Part shown: in pieces, positions 8,685 through 18,092 of the stretch
How the letters are laid out: each line of letters opens with the position of its first letter
How positions within the stretch are numbered: position 1 is the stretch's first letter
NCBI GenBank assembly: GCA_035550315.1
Contig: DASZPL010000135.1
Span: forward strand, 36,247-100,246
Direction: 5' to 3'
Length of the DNA stretch: 64,000 nucleotides
Source of the DNA: DASZPL01 sp035550315
Lineage (GTDB): Bacteria > Actinomycetota > Actinomycetes > JAFAQI01
Made by a program: the position numbers and the translations under genes
Notes under the pieces: model-generated
What the model was told of the DNA's origin: nothing
The model's database searches: none
Seen by the model: only the letters and a program-made list of their open reading frames with translations

Positions 8685-8767
8685 GCCCGGATGGCGCAAC
8701 GGCTGACGCAGGAGCCTTAAAAGCTCTGGCCCGCAAGGGCGTGTGGGTTCGAATCCCACTCCGGGCA
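8685..8767 (+). tRNA. tRNA-Leu (anticodon UAA)
   Basis: Acceptor arms GCCCGGA and TCCGGGC pair perfectly, with discriminator A and no encoded CCA. The anticodon loop CTTAAAA carries TAA at positions 34-36 and is flanked by GGAGC/GCTCT. A long class II variable arm is followed by the T-loop GGTTCGAATCC. It reads the UUA codon, very rare in this GC-rich genome, and so corresponds to the bldA tRNA of Streptomyces. Codons of this kind are seen in at least five genes of the window. Confidence 0.96.
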
Positions 8768-8796
8768 CGTCGTGCGAGTGAGACCGAGGAGAGGTA

Positions 8797-9273
8797 ATGA
8801 CCAAGGCTGAGGATGCTTTCGCGCTGTTTCAGGCCGCCGTCGGACAGCCCGAGGGCACCGGCGAGTGGTTCGAGGTGACGCAGGACCGGATCAACGCGTT
8901 CGCCGACGTCACCGAAGACCACCAGTTCATCCACGTCGACCCGAAGCAGGCCGCCGACCTATCCCCGTGGGGCACGACCATCGCGCACGGCTTCCTGACG
9001 CTGTCGCTGCTGACGCACCTGTCGCACTCCATCCAGCAGCCGGCCGAGCGGTTCGACGGCGTCGTGATGGGGGTCAACTACGGCTTCGAGAAGGTGCGCT
9101 TCATCAGCCCGGTCAAGGTCGGGTCGAAGATCCGGGTCAGCAGCGTGCTCGCGGCGGCCGAGCTGAAAGACCCCAACAACGTGCAGATCACCCGGACGAT
9201 GACGGTGGAGATCGACGGTGAGTCGAAGCCGGCACTGGTCGCCGACTGGATCACCCGAATCGTCTACGGCTGA
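8797..9273 (+). CDS. MaoC-like (R)-specific enoyl-CoA hydratase
   Basis: A 158-residue single hot-dog domain. The hydratase-2 signature is present: FADVTEDHQFIHVDP contains the catalytic Asp and His with the usual spacing, followed by the GTTIAHGFLTLSLL helix. Such enzymes hydrate trans-2-enoyl-CoA to (R)-3-hydroxyacyl-CoA in fatty acid or polyester metabolism. ATG 8797 follows GAGGAGAGG. It lies directly after the tRNA, may be read through from its promoter, and is close to a thiolase gene that could act in the same pathway. Confidence 0.88.
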   Translation: MTKAEDAFALFQAAVGQPEGTGEWFEVTQDRINAFADVTEDHQFIHVDPKQAADLSPWGTTIAHGFLTLSLLTHLSHSIQQPAERFDGVVMGVNYGFEKVRFISPVKVGSKIRVSSVLAAAELKDPNNVQITRTMTVEIDGESKPALVADWITRIVYG

Positions 9274-9295
9274 GCAGCGCAATCCCGCGCGCGGC

Positions 9296-9709
9296 TCAGC
9301 CCGCGACATCCGGGCCGGCGCGCGTGAGCGCGAGCCGCAGCAGCACCCGCTGGTCGCGCTCCATCGCCGCGCGGTAGTCGTCCCAGTCCGGGTGCTCGCC
9401 TGACACCGAGCGGTAGTAGGCGATCAGCCCGTCCATGGCTTCCGGCAGGCTGACCACGGTTACCGCGCCCTCGACCTGCACCCAACGGCCACCGAAGAAC
9501 TTGTCCGGGAAGACGCAGATCCACGCGCGCGGGTCACGGCGTACGTTCTTGGTCTTCATCGCGGGCTCGCGCGAGGACACCACGACGTACCCCTCGTCGT
9601 CGACGGAGGCAGTCACCGGCGACAGCTGCGGAGTGCCGTCGGCGCGCATCGTCGCCATGACGGCGTGGTGCTGAGTGCGGATCACATCGCGGGCTTCGTC
9701 GAGGTCCAT
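9296..9709 (-). CDS. PPOX-class F420/flavin-dependent oxidoreductase (split barrel)
   Basis: 137 residues, a pyridoxamine-5-phosphate-oxidase-like split beta-barrel: HHAVMATMRADGTPQLSPV at the start, then KTKNVRRDPRAWICVFP and a central WVQVEGAVTVV strand, ending with an YYRSVSGEHPDWDDYR helix. This pattern is that of actinobacterial PPOX-class, F420-binding proteins such as Rv1155. The cofactor (F420, FMN or heme product) cannot be decided by eye. The ATG at 9709 is the first that gives the normal family N-terminus. It is followed by no obvious partner; the DUF4287 gene lies just upstream on the same strand. Confidence 0.8.
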   Translation of the reverse strand: MDLDEARDVIRTQHHAVMATMRADGTPQLSPVTASVDDEGYVVVSSREPAMKTKNVRRDPRAWICVFPDKFFGGRWVQVEGAVTVVSLPEAMDGLIAYYRSVSGEHPDWDDYRAAMERDQRVLLRLALTRAGPDVAG

Positions 9710-9735
9710 GACCGCGCAACGAGCCCGCGGCGCGG

Positions 9736-9963
9736 CTAATTCCGGTTGGCCGCGCGGCGCCGGTCGTGCTCGTGGACGATGGCGCGGGCATAGCCGTGCG
9801 GCAGGCCGTGCTCGTCGCGAAGCCAGGTGACCCGTTCGTCGAAGCGCAGCAACGCCGGGCCGGCGTCCAGGCAGCCGAACCAACTCGTCAGGTCACGCCC
9901 CGTGGCGTCGGGGATCCTCGCCAGCAGCGACTGGTGGGTGTCCTCGGAACGGGGCATCGACAT
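9736..9963 (-). CDS. DUF4287 domain protein
   Basis: A small 75-residue protein. The segment LLARIPDATGRDLTSWFGCLD followed by RVTWLRDEHGLPHGYARAIVHEHDRRR matches the DUF4287 pattern of a short helical domain seen in many actinobacteria; function unknown. The ATG at 9963 is preceded by GGGAGGACCA, a strong ribosome binding site; ATG 9957 is an internal alternative. It lies 26 nt upstream of the split-barrel gene, so the two probably form an operon. Confidence 0.72.
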   Translation of the reverse strand: MSMPRSEDTHQSLLARIPDATGRDLTSWFGCLDAGPALLRFDERVTWLRDEHGLPHGYARAIVHEHDRRRAANRN

Positions 9964-10044
9964 TGGTCCTCCCGGCGCAGGCGGCTGACGGCTGGTCCCG
10001 TTAGGGTGCCCCACTCCGGGGTCCCCGGACAAGGGACGGCTGGC

Positions 10045-10050
10045 TACCCT
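10045..10050 (+). promoter_or_regulatory. TAnnnT -10 box, leaderless start of 10058 gene
   Basis: TACCCT followed after 7 nt by GTG 10058; no ribosome binding site is present. Confidence 0.45.
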
Positions 10051-10057
10051 TCGCCGG

Positions 10058-10390
10058 GTGGCGGCGGAGCCGGTTGAGTACGACGAACGGCTCGCGCTCA
10101 CCGCGGCCGAACTGGATCGGCTCGCGACTAGATTGCGCCGGCTCAGCGCGGCGGCGTGGACCACGCGTCGTGCCCCGGTCGTCGCGTTGCTCCGGCAGCT
10201 GGCGGACGTCGAGCGGAGTGTCTCCCGCGGCTCGCCCCACGACGTTCCGGCGGTGCCTGACCATGCAATGGGCGACGCCGTCGCCACGATCGGCGGCGAC
10301 GCGCTCGACGTACTGTCCGGCTACCCGGACGACCGGCAACTCGCGGTAATGCTGTCGGCGGTGCGTGCCGCCCTCGACGCGACCCGCTAG
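10058..10390 (+). CDS. Small helical protein of unknown function
   Basis: 110 residues, mostly alpha-helical and Ala/Leu/Arg-rich, with no signal peptide, membrane segment or motif I recognise. It may be a small cytoplasmic regulator or structural protein, but nothing in the sequence supports a function. The frame is supported by a TACCCT box 7 nt before the GTG and by its tight convergent packing: its TAG overlaps the stop of the thiolase gene at 10387-10390. Codon use is GC3-rich like the neighbours. Confidence 0.55.
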   Translation: MAAEPVEYDERLALTAAELDRLATRLRRLSAAAWTTRRAPVVALLRQLADVERSVSRGSPHDVPAVPDHAMGDAVATIGGDALDVLSGYPDDRQLAVMLSAVRAALDATR

Positions 10391-11610
10391 CTGAGCCGCT
10401 CCACGACCATGGCCATGCCCTGGCCGCCACCGACGCACATCGTCTCCAGCCCGAACGTCTTGTCGTGGGTCTGCAGCGAGTTGATCAGCGTCGTCAAGAT
10501 CCTGGCGCCGGTCATGCCGAACGGGTGACCCAGCGCGATCGCGCCGCCGTTGATATTCAGCTGGTCGCCGAACGGGTCGATGCCGATCTCACGAGCCGAC
10601 GGGATGACCTGCGCGGCGAACGCCTCGTTGATCTCGACCAGGTCGATGTCGTTGATCGACTTGCCGGCATGGGCGAGCGCGCTCTTCGTCGCCTCGATCG
10701 GCCCGAGTCCCATGATCTCCGGGCTGAGCGCCGAGACGCCGGTCGAGACGATGCGCGCCAGCGGGGTCAGGCCGAGCTCTTTCGCCCGCGTGTCGCTCAT
10801 GATGACGACGGCCGCGGCGCCGTCGTTGAGCGGGCAGCAGTTGCCGGCGGTGACCGTGCCGTCCGGCCGGAACACCGGCTTCAGCGCCTGGACCGCTTCA
10901 AGCGTGACCCCCGCCCGCGGCCCGTCGTCCTTCGACACCTCGGTGCCGTCCGGCTTCGTCACCGGCGTCACCTCGCGGTCGAAGAAACCGTTGGCGATCG
11001 CCTTCTCGGCCAGGTTCTGTGACCGCACCCCGAACTCGTCCTGCTCCTGGCGCGACACGCCCTTCAATTGTGCGACGTTCTCGGCGGTCTGACCCATCGC
11101 GATGTAGACGTCCGGGATGTCGCCGGACTCCCGCGGATCGGACCAGGTGAAGTTGCCCTCGCCGGCCTTCGCCGAGCGCGCCTTCGCGTCCGCGAAGACC
11201 GGGTTCTCGGTGTCGGGGAGCGAGTCGCTGCTGCCCTTCGCGTACCGGCTGACGCACTCCACACCGGCGCTGACGAAGACGTCGCCCTCGCCGGCCTTGA
11301 TCGCATGGAACGCCATCCGAGTCGACTGCAGGCTCGACGAGCAGTAGCGCGTGATCGTGGTACCGGGAACGTCGTCGAGGCCGAGCATGACGGCGATGAC
11401 GCGGGCGATGTTGAACCCCTGCTCGCCACCCGGCAGGCCGCAGCCGACGATCAGGTCGTCGATCGTGTGCGGGTCGAGCTGCGGCACCTTGTCGAGTGCG
11501 GCCTGCACGATCGTCTTCGCCAGGTCATCCGGCCGGAAGTCGACGAGCGAGCCCTTGAAGGCGCGACCGATGGGGGAGCGAGCGGTCGCAACGACGACGG
11601 CCTCAGGCAT
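10387..11610 (-). CDS. fadA: Acetyl-CoA acetyltransferase (thiolase)
   Basis: Thiolase of 407 residues acting in beta-oxidation or, in reverse, in acetoacetyl-CoA synthesis. The nucleophilic cysteine is Cys90 in RYCSSSLQ; the C-terminal loops NEAFAAQ, NGGAIALGHPFGMTGAR (His) and ETMCVGGGQGMA (second Cys) are all intact. ATG 11610 is preceded by GAGGAG. It is divergent from cbs with 50 nt between them. M. tuberculosis carries a thiolase (fadA3, Rv1074c) in the same position beside cbs, so this is likely its counterpart. The preferred acyl chain length cannot be read from sequence. Confidence 0.93.
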   Translation of the reverse strand: MPEAVVVATARSPIGRAFKGSLVDFRPDDLAKTIVQAALDKVPQLDPHTIDDLIVGCGLPGGEQGFNIARVIAVMLGLDDVPGTTITRYCSSSLQSTRMAFHAIKAGEGDVFVSAGVECVSRYAKGSSDSLPDTENPVFADAKARSAKAGEGNFTWSDPRESGDIPDVYIAMGQTAENVAQLKGVSRQEQDEFGVRSQNLAEKAIANGFFDREVTPVTKPDGTEVSKDDGPRAGVTLEAVQALKPVFRPDGTVTAGNCCPLNDGAAAVVIMSDTRAKELGLTPLARIVSTGVSALSPEIMGLGPIEATKSALAHAGKSINDIDLVEINEAFAAQVIPSAREIGIDPFGDQLNINGGAIALGHPFGMTGARILTTLINSLQTHDKTFGLETMCVGGGQGMAMVVERLS

Positions 11611-11647
11611 GGCAACTCCTCACGAGAGCGAGACAGGCTTCCTACAG

Positions 11648-11653
11648 TACGTT
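11648..11653 (+). promoter_or_regulatory. TAnnnT -10 box, leaderless start of cbs
   Basis: TACGTT followed after 7 nt by ATG 11661, with no ribosome binding site; the overlapping TACAGT at 11643-11648 is an alternative -10. Confidence 0.45.
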
Positions 11654-11660
11654 CCCTGCA

Positions 11661-13031
<1,371 letters not shown>

Positions 13032-13032
13032 C

Positions 13033-13159
13033 GCGGTGCTGGGGCGGTTGGCATATTCGCTCTGCGGTGCTGGGGGCGGTGGCATCTTCCGCTCTCGGTG
13101 CTGGGACAAAGAGCCCTTCGGGCTTTTGTCCACGCATCCTCCGAGCGGAATATGCCACC
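13033..13159 (+). repeat. Nested inverted repeat with internal direct repeats downstream of cbs
   Basis: Two direct copies of a unit of about 31 bp (13033-13063 and 13064-13095) starting GCGGTGCTGGGG and ending GCTCT, with a third partial copy at 13096. Arms at 13078-13094 and 13143-13159 are inverted repeats with 16 of 17 matches. Inside them GGACAAAGAGCCC (13104-13116) and GGGCTTTTGTCC (13120-13131) form a second hairpin with a TTC loop. It may end cbs transcription. The repeat organisation is more like a small mobile or REP-type element than a simple terminator. The rest of 13160-13385 shows nothing I can identify. Confidence 0.6.
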
Positions 13160-13385
13160 GCGTACTCGGCTCGTATGCGGCGGTTTGCTTGGTTGCCTAG
13201 CGCGACTCGTGTCGGGTTGGGCGACGTCGTGAGGGCGGGGCGTGAGTTGCTCTTGGCAACCGGGGTGGATCGGGGGTAGGGCGGCGGCGCGGGTCGTTGC
13301 GGTACACAGCGCGTGTCGGTGACGGGTTGTCCACCGGTGGTGCCGAGTCGCGCTTCGCTTGGCGTTTGTGGGTCACGGTCGGTGG

Positions 13386-13712
13386 ATGGAGGACAGCTTG
13401 TTCATCGACCCGCAGGCGTTGTTGGACGAGTGGCGTGATGATCCGGGCCCGGGGGCGGCGGGATATCGATCCGACGAACGCATCCTGCTCGAGGGTGAGT
13501 ACGGCCTCGAGATCTACATGCGCGACCTCGCTGGTGAGTGGCGGCGGGTGCTCGACGACCGGAAGTCGATTCCGTTCGAGCCCGACGCGCCCGGTCGGTA
13601 TCTCGCGACCGCGCTACGACGCAGCCGCGATCTGGCCGGAATCTCGCAGCGTGCGCTGGCGAGCCGTGCAGGTGTTGGGTCATCAGCCGGTCGTCACGAC
13701 GGCGGCGACTGA
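13386..13712 (+). pseudogene. Truncated XRE-type HTH regulator remnant
   Basis: An open frame of 108 residues from ATG 13386 (MEDSLFIDPQ). The central part is Asp/Glu-rich, and near the end GRYLATALRRSRDLAGISQRALASRAGV looks like helices 1-2 of an XRE/lambda-repressor HTH. The expected recognition helix is absent; the frame ends in a short Gly/His/Asp-rich tail 13 residues later. The reading could be a small expressed protein, but a decayed regulator after loss of its 3' end is more likely. M. tuberculosis has an unrelated gene at this place (between cbs and metB). Confidence 0.45.
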
Positions 13713-13740
13713 GGCGGCCGGGGTTGGGCGGGTCGCTAGC

Positions 13741-14898
13741 GTGACAGCCGTGGCAGACCAGGAAGCGGGCGACCGCCAGCCGGGGTTCGAGACGGTCGCG
13801 CTGCACGCGGGGCAGGAACCCGATCCGCTGACGGGTGCGGTGGTGCCGCCGGTCTACCTGACGTCGACCTATGCGCAGGACGGGGTGGGCGGACTGCGCG
13901 GCGGTTACGAGTACAGCCGCAGCGCCAATCCGACGCGCGCCGCGCTGGAAACCTGCCTGGCGGCGCTGGAGGGCGGCGCCAAGGGATTTGCGTTCGCCAG
14001 CGGGCTGGCCGCCGAAGACACGGCGTTGCGGGCGTTGTGCCAGCCGGGCGACCACGTGGTCATTCCGGCCGATGCGTACGGCGGCACCTATCGACTGTTC
14101 GCCAACGTGCTCGAGCGGTGGGGCCTCAGCTACACGCCGGTGGACCAGCGAAACCTCGACGGCGTCCAAGCGGCGATCCGCGACAACACCCGAATCGTCT
14201 GGTGCGAGACGCCGACGAACCCGCTGCTCGGCATCAGCGACATCAGCGCGCTCGCGGCAGTCGCACACGGCGCCGACGCGCTGCTCGTGGTCGACAACAC
14301 CTTCGCGTCGCCGTACCTGCAGCAGCCGTTGCGGCTCGGGGCCGACGTCGTCGTGCACTCGATGACCAAGTACCTCGGCGGTCACAGCGACGTCGTCGGC
14401 GGAGCGCTGGTCGCGGCCGACCCCGAACTGGCAGAGCGCCTCGGCTACCACCAGAACGCGATCGGTGGCATCGCCGGACCGTTCGACTCCTGGTTGGTAC
14501 TGCGCGGGTTGAAGACGCTGGGCGTCCGGATGGACCGGCACTGCGACAACGCCGAGCGCGTGGTGGCGCTGCTCCGGTCGCACGACGCCGTGACCGAGGT
14601 GCTCTACCCGGATCGCGACCCGGTCGCGGCGAAGCAGATGCGGCGGTTCGGCGGCATGGTGTCGTTCCGGACGGCCGGTGGCGAGGCGCAGGCGGTGGAG
14701 GTCTGCGGCCGGACCCGGTTGTTCACGTTGGCCGAGTCGCTCGGTGGCGTCGAGTCGCTGATCGAGCACCCGGCGCGGATGACCCACGCCAGTGCGGCCG
14801 GCTCACCCCTGGAGGTGCCGCCCGACCTCGTGCGCCTCTCGGTCGGGATTGAGACCGCCGACGATCTCCTCGCCGACCTGCGGCAGGCCCTCGGCTGA
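13741..14898 (+). CDS. metB: Cystathionine gamma-synthase / trans-sulfuration enzyme
   Basis: A PLP enzyme of the Cys/Met metabolism family, 385 residues. PLP is bound by Lys210 in VVHSMTKYLGGHSDV; other hallmarks are YEYSRSANPTRAALE, FASGLAAEDT and the DNTFASPYLQQPL aspartate loop. It forms or cleaves cystathionine; together with cbs it gives a complete transsulfuration module. GTG 13741 is taken as start (GTG 13750 possible); the frame is open further upstream but that part overlaps the HTH remnant. Its last 96 nt overlap the convergent MFS gene on the other strand. Confidence 0.92.
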   Translation: MTAVADQEAGDRQPGFETVALHAGQEPDPLTGAVVPPVYLTSTYAQDGVGGLRGGYEYSRSANPTRAALETCLAALEGGAKGFAFASGLAAEDTALRALCQPGDHVVIPADAYGGTYRLFANVLERWGLSYTPVDQRNLDGVQAAIRDNTRIVWCETPTNPLLGISDISALAAVAHGADALLVVDNTFASPYLQQPLRLGADVVVHSMTKYLGGHSDVVGGALVAADPELAERLGYHQNAIGGIAGPFDSWLVLRGLKTLGVRMDRHCDNAERVVALLRSHDAVTEVLYPDRDPVAAKQMRRFGGMVSFRTAGGEAQAVEVCGRTRLFTLAESLGGVESLIEHPARMTHASAAGSPLEVPPDLVRLSVGIETADDLLADLRQALG

Positions 14899-16101
14899 CC
14901 CGGCCGACGGCAGGCCGCGGGTCTCGGGCGCAAACACCGCGAGCGTGGCCGCGGCCGCCAGGATCGCCGCCGTCGAGCCGAACGCCGCGGCGTACGACGC
15001 ATCTGCGATCCGCCCGGCAACCACCGGCCCGACGACGCTGCCGACATCGGAGGACATCGTGTACGCCGCGAACACTGGGCCGCCGCTGCCCTCGACAACG
15101 TCACCCACGATCGCCGCCGGCGCCACATCGAGCAGACCCGAGCCGAGGCCGAGCAGGCCCAGGCCGATCAGGTAACCGGCGAGCTCCGGCCATGCTGCGA
15201 GCACCGCGATCCCGGCCGCGCTGCCGATGCAGCCGCTGACCAGTACGGGCTTGCGCCCCACCCGGTCCGCGTAGCGACCGGCCGGCAGCAGGGTCGCGCC
15301 ATTGACGGCCGACACGATGAGGAAGCCGATGCCCGTCCAGATCACCGGTCGGTGCAGGACGTCGGAGACGAACAACGGGATCAGCGCCGAGCGGACACCG
15401 ATGGCGCCCCAGGAGTCGGCGAAGTTCGCGACCAGCGCGGCGCGGTAGGCGCGGTTGCGTAGCGCGGTGCCGAGCGATGTCCGCGCAACCGCGCCCGCCG
15501 CCGAACGGTCGGCCAACGGCGTTGCGCGAAGCTCGATCAGCGCGACCGACCCGGCGACCACCAGCGTGCCGGCGTAGATGAAGAACGGCAGTCGGATCGA
15601 GATGCCGTCGATCACGCCACCCAGCACCGGGCCGGTGATGCCACCGAGCAGGAAGCCGCCCTGCCAGAACCCGACGGCGTGCGCCCGGCTCTCCGGTCCG
15701 ACCATCCGCACCAGCAGGCTCATCGCGCCGATCGAGAACATCGCGGAGCCGACGCCGCCGATCCCGCGCAGCAGGATCAGCTGGACGTAGCTCTGCGCGA
15801 CGCCGGCGAGTGCGCTGCTGACCGCCACGATGCCGATGCCGGTTGCGAGCACGAGCCGCTCGCCCAGCCGGTCGACCAGCCGGCCTGCCGGAAAGGCGAA
15901 CGCGATCCGCATCACCGCGAACGCGCTGATGACCGCCGCCGCCGCAGCCCGGCCGACGCCGAAGTCGCGAGCGAACACCGGCAGCGCCGGCGCCACGATC
16001 CCGAAGCCGAGCGCGACGAAGAACGCGACCGCGACCAGCACCCGCACCTCGCGGGGCAGCGGAATGGTGGCGTCGCCGCTCGGCGACCGCGCGATCCGCA
16101 C
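14803..16101 (-). CDS. MFS transporter (drug exporter type)
   Basis: 432 residues with about 12 transmembrane helices. Between helices 2 and 3 the motif-A sequence GRLVDRLGER is present, and a second copy GRYADRVGRK occurs in the second half, as in DHA1-type exporters. Helix 5 carries a motif-C-like GGITGPVLGG. It probably exports a small compound with proton exchange; the substrate is unknown. The GTG start at 16101 is weak: GGAGG lies only one base before it. The reading frame runs 96 nt into the 3' end of metB without an earlier stop, so the C-terminal 30 residues are coded antisense to metB. Confidence 0.88.
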   Translation of the reverse strand: MRIARSPSGDATIPLPREVRVLVAVAFFVALGFGIVAPALPVFARDFGVGRAAAAAVISAFAVMRIAFAFPAGRLVDRLGERLVLATGIGIVAVSSALAGVAQSYVQLILLRGIGGVGSAMFSIGAMSLLVRMVGPESRAHAVGFWQGGFLLGGITGPVLGGVIDGISIRLPFFIYAGTLVVAGSVALIELRATPLADRSAAGAVARTSLGTALRNRAYRAALVANFADSWGAIGVRSALIPLFVSDVLHRPVIWTGIGFLIVSAVNGATLLPAGRYADRVGRKPVLVSGCIGSAAGIAVLAAWPELAGYLIGLGLLGLGSGLLDVAPAAIVGDVVEGSGGPVFAAYTMSSDVGSVVGPVVAGRIADASYAAAFGSTAAILAAAATLAVFAPETRGLPSAGSAEGLPQVGEEIVGGLNPDREAHEVGRHLQG

Positions 16102-16139
16102 CCTCCGCCCCGCCGCTCGCGCCGACTAACCCGAGACGG

Positions 16140-18092
16140 CTAGGACGCGCGGGCGACGCGCCCCCGCCGGGCGCGCAGGTAGTCGCTGATGACGTAGTCG
16201 CCGAGCCGCTCGGCATCCGGCGTAAAGACCCGGCCGCCGTTGCGCTGTGCTATCGCCTCGACGAACCGCACCAACCCGGGCTCGTCGTCGAGCATGAACA
16301 CGTTGATCGTTGCGCCGCGCCGGGTCATCCGCTCGACCTCTGCCATGGTCGCGGCGGTGGTCTCGGGATGGGTCGGCCAGTCGAACCAGGCGCTGCCGTC
16401 CGGCAGCAGGTGCGCGGTCGGTTCGCCGTCGGTGACGACCATGACCACCGGCTCGGCGTCGGGATGCCCGGCCAGATGACGGCCGGCCAGCATCAACGCG
16501 TGTTGCAGGTTGGTGCCCTGCACCATGTCCCAGGTCAAGCTCGGCAGGTCGGCCGCGCGCAGCACCCGCGCGTAGCGCGAGAAGCCGATCACCTCGATGG
16601 CGTCTTGCGGGTACTTCGTCGTCACCAACGTGTGCAGCGCGAGGGCGGTCGACTTCGCGGTCGCCCAGGTACCGCGCAGCGCCATCGAGTAGGACAGGTC
16701 GACCAGGAGCGCGACCGCCGCGCCCGACCGCCGTTCGGTCTCGACCACCTCGAAGTCCTCGACCGCGACTCGCACCGGCGTCCCCTGGCCGGTCCGCAGC
16801 ACCGCGTTCTTGACCGTGCGTACGACGTCGAACGGCTGCTGGTCGCCGAACTCCCACGGCCGAGTTGCACCCGTCGGGTCGCCGGCGGCGCCGGCGTCGT
16901 GCTGATCGTGGTCGCCGCGACCGCGGGCGTGCAGCCGCGCGAAGATCCGGCGCAGCGCGGTCTCGCCGAGTCGGCGCATCCCCTTCGGGGTCAACGTCAG
17001 CTCGCCGTCGCTGCGTTGCAGGTAGCCCTGCCGCTGCAGCTCGCGCTCCACCCGGCGCAGCGCCTCGAGGTCGTCGACGGCGTTACGGCCGAGGGCGCGC
17101 TCGAGCAGCTCCGGGTCGACGTCGTCGAGCGATGCGCCCGGATACGACTGCGACAGCAACTGCTCGAGCTCGTCGAGGTCGGCGGCGTCCTCCAACGCCG
17201 TGGTCGCGTCACCGAGGCCGAGGGGCGTGTCGCCGCGCATCTGCTGCCGGCTGCGCCAGTCCAGCTCGGGCCGGCGCGACCGCAACGCGTCCGACAGCCG
17301 CGCCAGCTCGTCGGCCAACCCGGTGTCCGCCATCGCCTGCTGCATCAGCCCGGCCAGCTCCGCCTGCTGCTCCGGCGACAACGAGTTCATCAACCGCTGC
17401 GCCGCCGCGGCCCGGCGTGCCAGCGAGTCGACCAGCTCGTCGAGCGACTGCGGCTGGTCCGGGAAGAACTCGCCGTACTCCTGCATGAACTGCTCGAACC
17501 GCTCGCTGACGTCCTCGCCTCTGGCGTCGGCGTCGAGCATCTCGTTGAGCGCGGCGAGCATCTCGCGAATCCGCTGCTGCGTCTGCGGGTCGCCGTTCGC
17601 GAGCGCCTGCTTCATGCCGCGGAACTGGCTGTCGAGCACCTCGGAGCGCAACAGGTCCTGGATCTGCTGGTACGCCGCGGCCGCCTCCGGCGAGCGCCAG
17701 CGATGCTCGGCCAGCTCGCGCACCGCCCGCGCGGTGTCATTGGGCAGCGCGTCGAGCTCGGCCTCTTCCAGGCGCGCGTCGTCGCTCGGGTCGGCGAACA
17801 GCGCCCGGCGCTCCGCCTCCAACGCCTGGTCGAGCAGCTCTCGGACCTGCGCCAGCGTGCCGTCCAGCCGGCCGGCGCGTCGCGCCTGGCGCTGCCGCTT
17901 GCGCACGTCGCGCATCAGGCTGTCAAGCCCGCGCCGTCCGGTGAGACCGCGGCGCAGCAACCGCTGCAACGCCTCCGCCGGCGAGGCGCCGGACAGGACC
18001 GAGTCGCCGATCTCGTCGATCGCGTCGGTCAGGTCGTACGGTGGCGCCAGCGGGTCATCGCCGCCGTGCCACTCGCCGTACCTCGATCTCAC
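16140..18092 (-). CDS. VWA-domain protein partner of the AAA ATPase
   Basis: 650 residues. The N-terminal 400 are helical and Arg/Glu-rich. The C-terminal von Willebrand A domain has the MIDAS motif DLSYSM (DxSxS) followed by the TNLQHAL threonine and VTDGEPT aspartate segments. The protein resembles the BchD/CoxE-type partners of MoxR/magnesium-chelatase ATPases. GTG 18092 overlaps the stop of the ATPase gene (GTGA), so both subunits are probably made together. The complex likely remodels or inserts metal into an unknown protein target. No porphyrin synthesis genes are nearby, so a real magnesium chelatase is unlikely. Confidence 0.85.
   Translation of the reverse strand: MRSRYGEWHGGDDPLAPPYDLTDAIDEIGDSVLSGASPAEALQRLLRRGLTGRRGLDSLMRDVRKRQRQARRAGRLDGTLAQVRELLDQALEAERRALFADPSDDARLEEAELDALPNDTARAVRELAEHRWRSPEAAAAYQQIQDLLRSEVLDSQFRGMKQALANGDPQTQQRIREMLAALNEMLDADARGEDVSERFEQFMQEYGEFFPDQPQSLDELVDSLARRAAAAQRLMNSLSPEQQAELAGLMQQAMADTGLADELARLSDALRSRRPELDWRSRQQMRGDTPLGLGDATTALEDAADLDELEQLLSQSYPGASLDDVDPELLERALGRNAVDDLEALRRVERELQRQGYLQRSDGELTLTPKGMRRLGETALRRIFARLHARGRGDHDQHDAGAAGDPTGATRPWEFGDQQPFDVVRTVKNAVLRTGQGTPVRVAVEDFEVVETERRSGAAVALLVDLSYSMALRGTWATAKSTALALHTLVTTKYPQDAIEVIGFSRYARVLRAADLPSLTWDMVQGTNLQHALMLAGRHLAGHPDAEPVVMVVTDGEPTAHLLPDGSAWFDWPTHPETTAATMAEVERMTRRGATINVFMLDDEPGLVRFVEAIAQRNGGRVFTPDAERLGDYVISDYLRARRGRVARAS

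Noticed and set aside
8685..8797. Integration of a mobile element at the tRNA-Leu 3' end
   Set aside because: No integrase follows, no duplicate of the tRNA 3' end was seen downstream, and the next genes are ordinary metabolic genes.
13297..13740. N-terminal extension of metB by 148 codons
   Set aside because: The extra part is not homologous to cystathionine synthases and overlaps the HTH remnant in another frame.
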